Positions 11,484-23,693 of a DNA stretch of 64,000 nt are shown one piece after another. The notes under the pieces were generated by a model, which was given only the letters and a program-made list of their open reading frames with translations, was not told the DNA's origin and made no database searches. The position numbers and the translations under genes were made by a program. Numbering within the stretch: the stretch's first letter is position 1; each line of letters opens with the position of its first letter. This stretch comes from Hsuehochloa calcarea (Eukaryota; Streptophyta; Magnoliopsida; Poales; Poaceae), in NCBI GenBank assembly GCA_036346395.1, contig CM070605.1, positions 2,914,001 through 2,978,000 of the forward strand, in the 5' to 3' direction.

Positions 11484-14400
11484 TGTAACATCCCAAAATT
11501 CAGAGCTTTAAAATCTTTTAAATATTGGTAGCAAGAGAATTTACCTTTTGGATTATTTGAATATTAATTTAAAAGCTTAAATTGGACTTTAAGGACAAAT
11601 TGATTTAATGTGCTTAATCCCAACATCAACAATTGTCAAAACTATTTTATTTAGATTCTATATGCTTGGATATATTTTATAGAATTTTCTGGAATTTTCC
11701 CAAAGTCATTTGCTATTTTCTAATTGCTATTTGCATTTTCTCGATTTATTTAAAAGAAAAATCTATTTGTTTTCCTTGAATAAAGATGGCGGGCGAAACC
11801 CAATCACTATTCCAATCCAAACCAACTCCATGACCCATTCCCGCATTTGCGCCCTTGGATCGTCGCCGCGTGGCCTTCCTCGCAAATCCAATGCTCGCGC
11901 TGCGCCAAGGCCACTCTCACTGGTCGGATTCCCATCGCACGGCCGCCGCAACCGCCACCACTCTCGCCGGGCTTTGTTGGCCCCGCGAAGCCGGCGCCGC
12001 GCCCATTTTCGCCCACGACCGGTGGACCCGCCGCCACATCACCTTCGTCTTGAGAAGAACTTCGAGTCCGAGCTCGCGACGTCCTTAGCAATCGCCGCCG
12101 TTTTAAATCATGATTCGCCCTCGATCCCGCCTATTTAAGGCCGAACCTCGTACCCAAAGCTCCGCCCGTCTCCCTCCACCAAAAGCCCTAAGCGCCGCCC
12201 CTCCCTTGTCTTCTCGGCGCGCGATTCACAGAAGATTGAAGCTCGGCCAAGACTCGTCGCCGACAATTCCGCCGCTCCGACTTCATGGGACGTGCAACCA
12301 CCGCCATTGTGTGCGCATTAGTCCGACTTCACAGCCGCCGCCGCCTGGGAGCCCTCCTTCGCCGTTGCCGCTTCGTCCGACAACCGCCTCGTCCACCGCC
12401 GCCGCCTCCTTCGCCGTCGCGGTGATTCATCGCCCCGAGCCCGCCACCACCCCCAACAACCAGCAGGTGCCTCCGGGGTCCCATTTGCTACCTTGCCGCC
12501 ATCGACTGTCGCCGTTCGCCGCCGCCGCCGCCGTGAAGGTCATCGGTAAAGCCCTCCTCTCTCGTTCACCCTCCGTGACGTGGCGACGGTCACCACCACG
12601 ATCGCAAAGATCGGCGAGGTGTGCGCGTCGGTGCTTCACACCGTGGGCATCCACCGCCACCCACTCACCCTCGGCTCGGTGGATTTGGTCCACCGTGAGT
12701 CGAGGATGACGATGGGTCCCACCTGTCGCTTTTAATTTAAATTTAATTCTTTTCCGAAAATTCTACGACGCAAGCATTGCGCAATAATCCGAATTTCCTT
12801 TATAAAAATAATTCGGAAATTCGAGAAAATCCAAATTAGGGTTTAATTGATTTTCAAATCTTCCAAAGCCCATATCTTTTGCATCCAAGTCCAATTGAGC
12901 CCATTCAAATTTGTAAATTCATATAAAATTAAGATCTATTTAATGGTGAATTTTATTTAATTTTTGGAGTTTATTTTGCCTCTGTTATTTATTTGTTTTG
13001 TTTCTTTTGTCTCGCTTTGCGAGTAGACGCCGATACTTGGGAATTTTGCGTAAGAAGGAGCACCTCAAGACCAAGACCAATATCTAGATCTATTCCAAGG
13101 CAAGTTATACCTTTGATCATTTTGAACCCGTTTTCAAAATACTTTGTTTCAATGTATTGCATTCTATTTCAAGTATTTATTTAAATGCTTTTGGGTGTAG
13201 TTATTAAACCAAATTGTTATACCACCTTGTCTATTATATGCCATGATCTTTTGTCACCCTAGGTTGATTAATAATTAGTTGGTATTATCGTAGCACCAAC
13301 GTGGGTTGGTTAGATACGATTAGACTGCTTAGCCATGCCACGAGTCATCATTCCATGTGAGAGTTGCAATTATAAACTTGACTAAGTGATTATGGAACTG
13401 TGATGAATCTGTGTGTGTTTGTGTGCTATTACTCGTTGATGGCATGTGTTGCACTTAATCAACAGGGTGGGAAAAGATTTAGACTGAGGCAAGTGGTGGA
13501 TTCTGTGTGAATGGTGGAGCTGTGTGCTTATGAAACTTTGTGATTTGGGTTAAAATCGAAGTCTTGCCTTGGTCAATTAAGGACTTAACTTTGTGCGCCA
13601 TTGAACTGGGCCTTCTGCATTTACCACATGCCTAGTATGGGTGGGCCTAACTTAGTAAGTTATGGAGTCTTGACATTGACAACTCAAAGTTGTATTTAAG
13701 CTATGTGATGGGTCGGAGGTGTGATATGTCACATCGCGGGACGGTTCATTGCATCCTCGCCCAATGGTGTGTGTCGCTCCAAGGTGTGTGTACAAATTGA
13801 CGATAAAGCACACCAGAGTGTCATTGTTTGAGATGAAGTCTCTCGAAAGGTTTTGTTGTGATCAACTCGATCCGTTGGTTTCATCGTGTGGGTAAAGTGT
13901 ACAACCTCTGCAGAGTGTTTAAACCAATCTATTCGAATAGCCGCGTCCTCGGTTATGGACATGCTCTGAATTTCACACGAGGGGTAGATTTTCATAAAAC
14001 AATTGGAAAGGGTCACCGTGTGAGATAACTTGTTCAGCTGTGTGAAAGAACTTGATTAGACTGTGTGTCCTTTGTGAAATCAATTGTTAACTTATTATTG
14101 TCTATTTGTTTTGAATTATGCTTTCAATCTATTATTTGTATTCAATTGCAAATGTTGCATTTCTGCAAAATAACCACAGAAGCCATTTCTTTGGAATAAG
14201 CCATCATGTATAAATGCATTCTGTGGTATGACTTGCGATACGGTGTGTACTCACTCTTGCTAAACAAATCAATGAAGTGGAGGAAATGCTTTGCTTTTGA
14301 AGAAGAGTTCTCGAAGGTTGAGCGTTAGGGTCTTGATCCCAGTCGGTTGCCTGTGGTAAATTGATGGGAGCCACCGGAGTTTATTTCGTTTCCGCTGCAG

Positions 14401-14615
14401 TTTATTTCTTTATTGTCAGCCTTGCATGGCTTAATAAATGTAAAACTCGACCGTAAGGTCCCAACAATTATTTGTTATTTAAAGGTACTCGTTTATTCTT
14501 ATATTCGTTGTATGGATGTGATATTTCATCAATGTTGACACTGTGTGCACTAGCGTGATCCTGGACTAGTGCGAGAATACACGAGGGTCCAGATTTGCAT
14601 ATTTGGGTCCCGACA
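11484..14615 (+). repeat. Gypsy-1 LTR2 (shared by units 1 and 2)
   Basis: Starts TGTAACATCC and ends CCGACA. It is the 3' LTR of unit 1 and the 5' LTR of unit 2. The GC-rich part (11840-12720) and AT-rich remainder follow LTR1 closely. Differences are mostly 1-3 base changes at CAG/CTG sites. A TATA-like box is at 12132-12139. No gene is recognised inside; the long frame at 12110-12709 is a product of CCG-rich composition. Confidence 0.9.
12132..12139 (+). promoter_or_regulatory. Putative TATA box of Gypsy-1 LTR2
   Basis: TATTTAAG at the same relative place as in LTR1 and LTR3. Sequence conservation among copies is the only support. Confidence 0.5.
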
Positions 14616-14619
14616 GAGG

Positions 14620-14632
14620 TGGTATCAGAGCC
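14620..14632 (+). other. Gypsy-1 unit 2 primer-binding site (tRNA-iMet)
   Basis: TGGTATCAGAGCC follows the end of LTR2 by four bases, as in unit 1. Confidence 0.9.
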
Positions 14633-14829
14633 ATACTGACTGTAGGTCTTGACCCTAGTTAGATTGGCCGTTCTTAGTGAGTCCAAAACTATTTTCTAAA
14701 GCAAATATTAACTTACAAGATTAATTGAACTCCTTAACTCATCTCATGTCTCTCTTGACTCAACTATTGTTTGAAATTCTCTCTCCCATTGTTTTAAAGT
14801 TGTTTTCATATCCTTGTCCATCTTGACAG

Positions 14830-15418
14830 ATGCCTCGTCTTGAGTTATGGAGAGCGCAAGGAGGACTTGCCGCCGAGCTTTGGAAGTTGCTACAAGTACT
14901 TGGAGGGTTCGATCGTCCATTGTACCGTGGCAGTGCTTGGATTGTGAACGGCCGAGATCGTGGAGTGATCTGCCATTTGACCGTCTACGCCAGGCAGAAC
15001 ACCAAGGCGAGCAAACCACTGAACATCTCAGCTCGAAGGAGTATTTGGATTGAAGCAATCCAGAGTCTTCACGCCTTGCCATCCCGAGGATCGCAACATC
15101 TACTCGAGAGCTTCGTGACACGCTTTTCGTTATCATCCCCGCACTTCCGACGTGGATCTTGCCGCACGCTTTTCCGTCTACGAGGGAGAAGACAACGCCA
15201 CCGCCGTGCATCTTGCCCGATTCGCGCTTTCAGGAGGAATCGTTGGAGTTAGCCGCTCACAGAGCCGGAGTGTACCTATGAGACTCTTCAGAGTGAAGAA
15301 AGGATCGCCATATTAGAAGAAACTCTTTATGGGCGACATGATCACGAAGAAGATCTTCAAGAGGAAGACCGTAAGAAGGCGATGGACCGGTGAACCGAAA
15401 GAGCCAGCAGAGGCGTGA
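14830..15418 (+). pseudogene. Gypsy-1 unit 2 upstream ORF, function unknown
   Basis: Second copy of the pre-gag ORF. ATG at 14830 gives MPRLELWRAQGGLAAELWKL and continues through LLQVLGGFDRPLYRG in one frame to about 14980, longer than in unit 1 before the first break. The acidic helical C-terminal half is present near 15290-15410 but out of frame. About 400 bases of leader with no recognised gene separate it from gag. Confidence 0.5.
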
Positions 15419-15831
15419 GAGCGAAGCACCAAAGAAGACTGCACTGTGGACACTGCTCCTATTGCACCATCCGGGACATCGGGATCGGTTCATGAGGATG
15501 CCACTCACTTTCGAGTCTACAAGAGCGGGAGCACCGTCAAGGCTGCGAGGCTATTTGATTGAGTAGTCTGCTCGCGTTGTTTGAGCTTAGCCGCTTTATG
15601 TCTTGAGTCGCCCTTTAGGCGGTAGTTTGGTGTGCTTAAGTTCGTCCTTATTTTTGTGTGCAAGTATGAGCTGCAAAGGCCCTTAGGCATTTGTTGCAAG
15701 CCATACTATTATCTTAATCAATATAAGAGTTTCAGTTGAGCTTTCTTAAAATATATTGGGTTTTACCTACCCCGCTTAGTTCTACACCTTATCTTGTGCT
15801 TGCTACCTTATCTAACCCCCGAGATTCACGG

Positions 15832-16686
15832 ATGGTTCGGACTTCGTCAAGTCTGCGCAAGTGGTTACGATACTCGATGTCGGAAGGACGAGAACAAATC
15901 CCCGGAGAAGCAATTCCACCACAAGCACCTTCAGTCGATCTGCAGAATTTTGGAGCATTCATGACAGCTCAGACCCAACTTATGTACACCATGATGAATC
16001 AGATGCAGGCTATGAATAACCAGAGCAACAACAATCAGCATCACAATGGAGCCCCAGTTGCTCATGGTCACAATGGATCATCCAAGTTGGCGGAGTTTAT
16101 GAGGACCCGTCCACCAACCTTTTCTGGACATGTCTCACCAGTAGAAGCTGATGATTGGCTTCGTGTTATTGAGAGAAAACTGCTGATCACTCAATGCAGC
16201 GATCATGAAAAAGTTCTCTACGCCTCTCACCAGATGGAAGGCATTGCTGCCGAATGGTGGGAAAACTTTTGTGCATCGCATGGAACGCCGCAAGATATTA
16301 CTTGGGAAGAGTTCACAACTGCTTTTCGCCAGTATCATGTACCAGAAGGAATCATGGATCTAAAGAAGGATGAATTCCGTGCTCTCAAGCAAGGAGGAAT
16401 GTCAGTGACTGATTACCTCAACAAGTTCTCACAACTTGCTCGATATGCTGCAGAAGATGTCGCCACTGACAAGGCTCGTCAGAGTCGTTTTCTGAAAGGA
16501 TTGAACACTGGACTTCAAGTCAACTTGATCGCCCACACCTTTCCTGATTTTCAAGAGTTGATCAACAAGGCTTTGATTCTAGAGGATAAGCGCAAGGAAT
16601 TGGAAGATCATCGTAAGCGCAGGATGGCTCGACAAGGAAGTCACCAACCCCACCGTGAGGCAAGAATGATTCCACCGCAGCTTTAG
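15832..16686 (+). pseudogene. Gypsy-1 unit 2 gag (best preserved copy)
   Basis: ATG at 15832 starts MVRT, but the first 15 codons are scrambled relative to unit 1 (CAG read as CGG, CTGCTG as TCTGCG). From about 15875 the frame is open for some 270 codons: EGREQIPGEAIPPQAPSVDL, an asparagine/glutamine-rich segment, TRPPTFSGHVSPVEADDWLR, EGIAAEWWENFCASHG, FRQYHVPEGIMDLKKDEFRA, YLNKFSQLARYAAEDVATDK, then a basic region (KRKELEDHRKRRMARQ). This is the Pfam retrotransposon-gag layout of plant Gypsy elements. The frame ends at TAG 16684-16686, before the zinc knuckle, probably because of another shift. Confidence 0.88.
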
Positions 16687-16810
16687 CCGTTTTCCACCAC
16701 GCAGTGCGGACCACCGCACCAACTTCAAACCTCGCCAGATTGCTCGAACTTCCGCAACCCCGCACTCCAACCCCAATCCAAAGATAAGCAACCCACGTAA
16801 TACAACGAGT

Positions 16811-17330
16811 TTGCTTTACCGCCGTCGGCCGGGCATTTCGCCAACCGATGTCCGCAGAATGGGACTATCACTCCAGTACGCTTCAACCTTGGGAATACAC
16901 CAGCCAAGACGCCAGTACAAGGCAACCATCAAGGAACTTCTCAAGCTACCGGTCAATCCGAGGAGCACCGTCATCGGTGGTCGAGGCCGTGTCAACCACG
17001 TCACTCGGAAGGAGCCCAAGCACCCGACGTTGTCTTGGGTAAGTTCCTAGTAAATTCAAGACTGCATCGATTGCTTTGATTACGGAGCTTCGCATTCGTT
17101 TGTTTCGGAATTTTGCAACTAAGAACAAATTGGAAGTTATGCATCTTAAGCATACTCTGTTAGTCCATGCTACCGAGCGAGCTAAGTTCTAAAGTTGGAT
17201 GTTTAGGAGCTAGGCTACTCATAGTGGAGTTGAGTTTCTAGCCAACCTAATAGTTCTAGACACTCGGACCATAGATGTCATCCTTGGTATGGATTGGTTA
17301 TCCAAACATAAGCGATGCTAGATTGTGGCG
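16811..17330 (+). pseudogene. Gypsy-1 unit 2 zinc knuckle and protease
   Basis: Corresponds to 7977-8493 of unit 1. A zinc-knuckle remnant sits at 16820-16860 in shifted frames. The protease active-site region is near 17080-17110 and its C-terminal signature (VILGMDWLSKHK) is at 17275-17311. It carries the same one-base loss after this signature as unit 1, and its own extra breaks near 17180 and 17225. Confidence 0.7.
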
Positions 17331-17639
17331 AAGAGCCGTAACAATAGAGGATACCACAGAAAGAAAGTTGAATTCTAGCCACCTCGATGCGTGATGGACA
17401 TTTGGTAGTCAACGATCGAAGACAGTTTCTTTGGAAGATGTACCGTAGTCGAGATTACCGGATGTATTTCGGAAGAGTTACCAGGAATGCCACCGGACCG
17501 TGATATTGAGTTTGTCATCGATCTAGTGCCAGGAACAGCACCAATTTCCAAGAGACCTTATCGGATGCCAGTCGATGAACTTGTGGAAATGAAGAAGCAG
17601 ATAGAAGAACTACTTGAGAAAGGTTTTGTAAGACCTAGT

Positions 17640-18780
17640 TCGTCGCCATAGGGAGCACCTGTTTTGTTCGTCAAGAAGAAAGATGGAAGTATGAGAATGT
17701 GTATCGATTATCGTTCTCTCAACGAAGTCACCATCAAGAACAAGTACCCATTGCCCAGAATAGATGATTTGTTCGACCAGATGAAAGGAGCCGGAGTATT
17801 CTCCAAGATCGATCTGCGATCAGGTTACCATCAGTTGAAGATTTGTCCTAAGGATGTACCAAAGACCGCTTTCTCAACCCGGTATGGACATTTTGAGTTT
17901 TTAGTCATGTCTTTTGGATTGACTAATGCCCCTGCCTATTTCATGAACATGATGAACAAAGTATTCATGGAATATTTGGATAAGTTCGTGGTAGTATTCA
18001 TTGATGATATTTTGGTATACTCAAAGTCAGAAGAAGAACATACATGACATTTGAGATTAATCCTAGAGAAGCTCAGAGGACATCAGTTGTATGCCAAGTT
18101 CAGCAAGTGTGACTTTTGGAAGAAGAAAGTTGATTTTCTCGGTCATGTGATGACAGCCGAAGGAGTAGCAGTTGACCCCGGAAAGGTTAAAGCTGTAATG
18201 AATTGGGAGCAGCCCAAGACGGTTACTCAAATTCGTAGTTTCTTGGGAATGGCAGGATACTATCGTCGTTTCATTGAAGGGTTCTCAACGATTGCTAAAC
18301 CTCTTACGCAATTGTTGAAGAAAGAGAAGAAGTTTATTTGGACCCCAGCTTGTGAAGAAAGTTTTCAAGAATTGAAGAAACGTTTGACTTCAGCCCCAGT
18401 GCTAGTTTTGCCGGATATTAGTAAGGATTTTGATATCTACTGTGATGCTTCGCGTCAAGGATTAGGATGTGTCCTTATGCAAGAAGGAAGAGCTGTCGCT
18501 TATGCGTCAAGGCAATTAAGGCCTCATGAAGAGAACTATCCTACCCATGATTTGGAATTAGCTGCCGTAGTGCATGCTTTGAAGATTTGGCGACATTATC
18601 TCATCGGTAATCGCTGTGAAGTCTACACAGATCATAAGAGCCTGAAGTACATATTCACTCAGTCTGATTTGAACATGAGACAGAGAAGATGGTTGGAATT
18701 AATAAAGGATTATAACCTTGGAATCCATTACCATCCTGGTAAGGCCAATGTAGTTGCAGATGCACCGAGTAGTAAGAGCT
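17640..18780 (+). pseudogene. Gypsy-1 unit 2 reverse transcriptase and RNase H
   Basis: Nearly intact polymerase. The 17664-18047 frame holds CIDYRSLNEVTIKNKYPLPR, FSKIDLRSGYHQLKICPKDV, FLVMSFGLTNAPAYFMNMMN and the catalytic FIDDILVYS, ending at TGA 18045-18047. The 18051-18780 frame, in phase with it, continues HLRLILEKLRGHQLYAKFSK, SFLGMAGYYRRFIEGFSTIA, RNase H with FDIYCDASRQGLGCVLMQEG, EENYPTHDLELAAVVHALKI, CEVYTDHKSLKYIFTQ and IHYHPGKANVVADAPS. A single TGA between HT and HLRL therefore interrupts an otherwise open frame of about 370 codons. Unit 1 has the same TGA, so this is an inherited defect and not a sequencing error. Confidence 0.9.
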
Positions 18781-18849
18781 CTTGCAATGCTCGGAAGCAA
18801 AGAGTTGTGTTCGAACTTGGGAGGAATTCCAGAAGCTACAGCTAGAAGT

Positions 18850-20285
18850 TGTTCCGGAAGGATTTGTGGCCAGTTTGGAAGTGCAGTCTACTCTGGAGAA
18901 ACAGATTCGTGAAGCCCAACCCAAGGATTCTGAGTTTGCCGACCTCAAGAAGAAGATGGCAGAAGGAAAATTTAAAGACTTCACCGTGGATGATCAGGAT
19001 ATATTGTGGATCAATGGGCGTATCGTATGCGGATATTGATGGTTTAAGACAAGCGATTCGAAGGAAGCCCATGACTCTAAGTATTCGATTCACCTGGAAG
19101 TACTAAGATGTATCGGGATGTTAAGAGTAAGTTTTGGTGGCCAAACTTAAAGCGAGGCGTCGCGAGTTCGTTGCCTTATGCGACGGCGTGTGTCGAAAGT
19201 AAAGGCCGAACATCGAGACCAGCAGGATTGCTACAACCGTGAAGATACCGAATGGAAGTGGGAAGAGATCGGCATGGATTTCATTACGGATTACCCAAGA
19301 CTCAATCAGTTATGATTCGATTTGGGTAATAGTGGATCGTTTGACTAAGGTTGCCCATTTCTTGCCACCAAAACCACTTACTCGAGAGACCGCTTGGCGA
19401 ATTGTATATGTCAAAATCGTCGATCGCACGGTGTGCCTAAGAAGATAGTGTCGGATCGAGGATCTCAATTCACCTCTCGTTTACGGCGAGTCTACATGAA
19501 GCCACAGGAACTCATCCGAATTTCAAGATCGCTTATCATCCCAGACATGATGGACAGATGAAAGAGTCAACCGATATTAGAAGATATGTTGAGAGCACGT
19601 GCCTTAGCTAATGCTACCATTGGGATAAAAGTTTGCCGTATGCGAATTCTCGTACAACAACAGATTATCAAGCCGCTTTGCGATGTCACCATTTGAAGCT
19701 CTGTATGGTCGTACTGCGAACTCCGTTGAATTGGTCGAGAGGCCGTGGCGTGTAGTGTTCGGGCGATATTATTCAGAAGCCAAGAACAAGTTGCTATGAT
19801 CGAGAGAGAGTTAAAGATAGCCCATCCGAGCAAAAGAGTTATCCGATAATCGTCGTCGTGACCTCGACTTTGAACCAGAGGATTTTGTGTATCTTGAGTT
19901 ACTCCGCTCGAGGTGTTAAGAGATTCCACACAAAGGGAAGCTTGCTCCAAGGTATGTGGGTCCATTCAAGGTTTTGGAACGCCGTGGAGAAGTTGCGTAC
20001 AGATTGGAGTTACATGATCGTTAGCGAGTGCATGATGTCTTTCATGTCTCTCAGCTGAAGAAGTGTCTTCGTGTGCCAGAAGAGCAGACCCCGTTGGAGT
20101 CAATTGAACTGAAGGAAGATCTCACATACAAAGAGCAGCCTGTCAGTATTTTGGATGTCGCAGAGCGCGCACTGAAGCAAGACCGTTCGTTTACGCAAAG
20201 TCCAAAGGAGTAACCACTCGTAAGGAGAAGCAACGTGGGAGCGTGAAGAAGAGTTAAAAGCCGAGTTCCCTAGCCTTTTCTCTAG
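18850..20285 (+). pseudogene. Gypsy-1 unit 2 integrase with chromodomain-like C-terminus
   Basis: Matches 10060-11442 of unit 1. The N-terminal linker is open at 18782-19039 (SEFADLKKKMAEGKFKDFTV, DDQDILWINGRIVCGY). The core appears at 19239-19448 (SYDSIWVIVDRLTKVAHFLP) and the C-terminal part at 20028-20213 (MHDVFHVSQLKKCLRVPEEQ, SILDVAERALKQDRSF). The chromodomain-like tail follows in another frame to 20285. Multiple shifts prevent a continuous product. Confidence 0.8.
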
Positions 20286-20314
20286 CTAGCCTAATCTCGG
20301 GGCGAGATTCGTTT

Positions 20315-20328
20315 AAGGGGGGGAGGTT
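20315..20328 (+). other. Gypsy-1 unit 2 polypurine tract
   Basis: AAGGGGGGGAGGTT immediately before LTR3, identical to the tract before LTR2. Confidence 0.85.
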
Positions 20329-23300
20329 TGTAACATCCCAAAATTCAGAGCTTTAAAAATCTTTTAAATATTGGTAGCAAGAGAATTTACCTTTTGGATT
20401 ATTTGAATATTAATTTAAAAAGCTTAAATTGGACTTTAAGGACAAATTGATTTAATGTGCTTAATCCCAACATCAACAATTGTCAAAACTATTTTATTTA
20501 GATTCTATATGCTTGGATATATTTTATAGAATTTTCTGGAATTTTCCCAAAGTCATTTGCTATTTTCTAATTGCTATTTGCATTTTCTGGATTTATTTAA
20601 AAGAAAAATCTATTTGTTTTCCTTGGAACAGTAACTGGGCCGAAACCCAGTCACTATTCCAATCCAGCCCAACTCCCGCAGCCCATTCCCGCCTTGCGCC
20701 CTTGGATCGTCGCCGCGTGGCCCTTCCTCGCAAATCCAGTAGCCACATTTCTTACTTGGCCACTTCACTCTCGTTGTCAGATTCCATCGCGACGGCTGCC
20801 GCAATCGCTCACCTCACTCTCCTTCTTTGTTGGCCCATGAAGCTTATTGCGCCGCGCCCGCTTTTTCGCCGCCCGACGGTGGACCCGCCGCCACATCACC
20901 TTCGTCTTGAGAAGAACTCGAGTCAGAGCTCAGCCGCGTCACGTCCGCCGCCGCCGTTTTGTCCGCAGATTCGCCTCGATCCCGCCTATTTAAGGCGAAC
21001 CTCGTACCCAAAGCTCGCCCGTCTCCCTCCACCGAAGCCCTAAGGCGCCGCCTCCTTGTCTTCTCGGCGCGCATTCACCGAAGATTGAAGCTTCGGCGAA
21101 GACTCGTCGCCGACGAATTCCGCCGCCCGACTTCCGCGGACGTGCAACCACCGCCATTGTGTGCGCGTAGTCCGGACTTCACGATCCGCCGCCTCGCTTT
21201 GGAGCCCCTCGCCGCGCGCTGCCGCCGTCCGACAACCGCCCCTCGTCCGCCGCCGCCTCGCCGCCGTCGCCGGTGATTCATCGCCGCCGAGCCCGCCACC
21301 ACCCCAACAACTTTCGCCGTGCCTCCGGGGTCCCATTTGCTACCTTGCCGCCATCGACTGCGTCGCCGTTCGCCGTCGCGCCGCCGGTGAAGGTCATCGG
21401 CCGAAACCCTCTCTGTTCACCCTCCGTGGACGTGGCGGCCAGTCACCACCACGGCGACATCGGCCGAGGTGGCGCTGCGTGTGCCGCGTCATGCCGCGTG
21501 GGCCCGCCCACCGCCACTCACCCTCGGCTCGGTGGATTTGGTCCACCGTGAGCCGAGAGGATGACAGTGGGTCCCACCTGTCAGTTTTTAATTTAAATTT
21601 AATTCCTTTTTCCGGAAATTCTCGGCTGACGCAAGCATTGCGCAATAATCCGAATTTCCTTTATAAAAATAATTCGGGAAATTCGAGAAAATCCAAATTA
21701 GGGTTTAATTGATTTTCAAATCTTCCAAGGCCCATATCTTTTGCATCCGAAGTCCAATTGAGCCCATTCAAATTTGTAAATTCATATAAAATTAAGATCT
21801 ATTTAATGGTGAATTTTATTTAATTTTTGGAGTTTATTTTGCCTCTGTTATTTATTTGTTTTGTTTCTTTTGTCTCGTTTGCAGTAGGCGTCGATACTTG
21901 AGAATTTTGCGTAAGAAGGAGCACCTCAAGACCAAGACCAATATCTAGATCTATTCCAAGGCAAGTTATACCTTTGATCATTTTGAACCCAGTTTTCAAA
22001 ATACTTTGTTTCAATGTATTGCATTCTATTTCAAGTATTTATTTAAATGCTTTTGGGTGTAGTTATTAAACCAAATTGTTATACCACCTTGTCTATTATA
22101 TGCCATGATCTTTTGTCACCCTAGGTTGATTAATAATTAGTTGGTATTATCGTAGCACCAACGTGGGTTGGTTAGATACGATTAGACTGCTTAGCCATGC
22201 CACGAGTCATCATTCCATGTGAGAGTTGCAATTATAAACTTGACTAAGTGATTATGGAACTGTGTGATGAATCTGTGTGTGCTGTGTGCTATTACTCGTT
22301 GATGGCATGTGTTGCACTTAATCAACAGGGTGGGAAAAGATTTAGACTGAGGCAAGTGGTGGATTCTGTGTGAATGGTGGAGCTGTGTGCTTATGAAACT
22401 TTGTGATTTGGGTTAAAACTGGAAGTCTTGCCTTGGTCAATTAAGGACTTAACTTTGTGCGCCATTGAACTGGCCTTCTTGCATTTACCACATGCCTAGT
22501 ATGGGTGGGCCTAACTTAGTAAGTTATGGAGTCTTGACATTGACAACTCGAGTTGTATTTAAGGCGTGTGATGGGTTGGAGGTGTGATATGTCACATCGC
22601 GGGACGGTTCATTGCATCCTGTCCAATGGTGTGTGTCGTTCCAAGGGTGTGTGTACAAATTGACTGGCGATAAAGCACACCAGAGTGTCATTGTTTGAGA
22701 TGAAGTCTCGAAAGGTTTTGTTGTGATCAACTCGATCCGGTTGGTTTCATCGTGTGGGTAAAGTGTACAACCTCTGCAGAGTGTTTAAACCAATCTATTG
22801 AATAGCCGCGTCCTCGGTTATGGACATGCTCGGAATTTCACACGAGGGTAGATTTTCATAAAACAATTGGAAAGGGTCACCGTGTGAGATAACTTGTTCA
22901 AATGTGTGAAAGAACTTGATTAGACTGTGTGTCCTTTGTGAAATCAATTGTTAACTTATTATTGTCTATTTGTTTTGAATTATGCTTTCAATCTATTATT
23001 TGTATTCAATTGCAAATGTTGCATTTACGCAAAATAACCACGAAGCCATTTCTTTGGAATAAGCCATCATGTATAAATGCATTCGTGGTATGACTTGCGA
23101 GTACGGTGTGTACTCACTCTTGCTAAACAAATCAATGAAGTGGAGGAGTAAATGCTTTGCTTTTGAAGAAGAGTTCTCTGAAGGTTGAGCGTTAGGGTCT
23201 TGATCCCGATCGGTTGCTGTGGTAAATTGATGGGAGCCACCGAGTTTATTTCGTTTCATTGCGGTTTATTTATTTATTGTCGACCTTGCATGGCTTAATA

Positions 23301-23480
23301 AATGTAAAACTCGACCGTAAGGTCCCAACAATTATTTGTTATTTAAAGGTACTCGTTTATTCTTATATTCGTTGTATGGATGTGGTATTTCATCAATGTT
23401 GACACTTTGTGTGCACTAGCGTGATCTGGACTAGTGCGAATACACGAGAGGGTCCAGATTTGCATATTTGGGTCCCGACA
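20329..23480 (+). repeat. Gypsy-1 LTR3
   Basis: Third LTR, TGTAACATCC to CCGACA. A TATA-like TATTTAAG is at 20987-20994. The GC-rich segment (20680-21580) differs from LTR1 and LTR2 more than the AT-rich part does, again mostly at CAG/CTG positions. No gene recognised within it. Confidence 0.9.
20987..20994 (+). promoter_or_regulatory. Putative TATA box of Gypsy-1 LTR3
   Basis: TATTTAAG in the same CCCGCC context as in LTR1 and LTR2. Confidence 0.5.
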
Positions 23481-23484
23481 GAGG

Positions 23485-23496
23485 TGGTATCGAGCC
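23485..23496 (+). other. Gypsy-1 unit 3 primer-binding site, one base short
   Basis: TGGTATCGAGCC replaces the TGGTATCAGAGCC of units 1 and 2. The altered bases are exactly the CAG, a clear example of the CAG/CTG discordance across the array. Confidence 0.8.
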
Positions 23497-23693
23497 ATCT
23501 TGTTGTAGGTCTTGACCCTAGTTAGATTGGCCGTTCTTAGTGAGTCCAAAACTATTTTCTAAAGCAAATATTAACTTACAAGATTAATTGAACTCCTTAA
23601 CTCATCTCATGTCTCTCTTGACTCAACTATTCTTTGAAATTCTCTCTCCCATTTGTTTTAAAGTTGTTTTCATATCCTTGTCCATCTTGACAG

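Noticed and set aside
12110..12709. Open frame of 199 codons in LTR2 and similar frames in LTR1 (3448-3849) and LTR3 (21161-21712)
   Set aside because: They come from CCG-rich composition, have arginine/proline/serine-rich low-complexity products, and differ in frame between the three near-identical LTRs.
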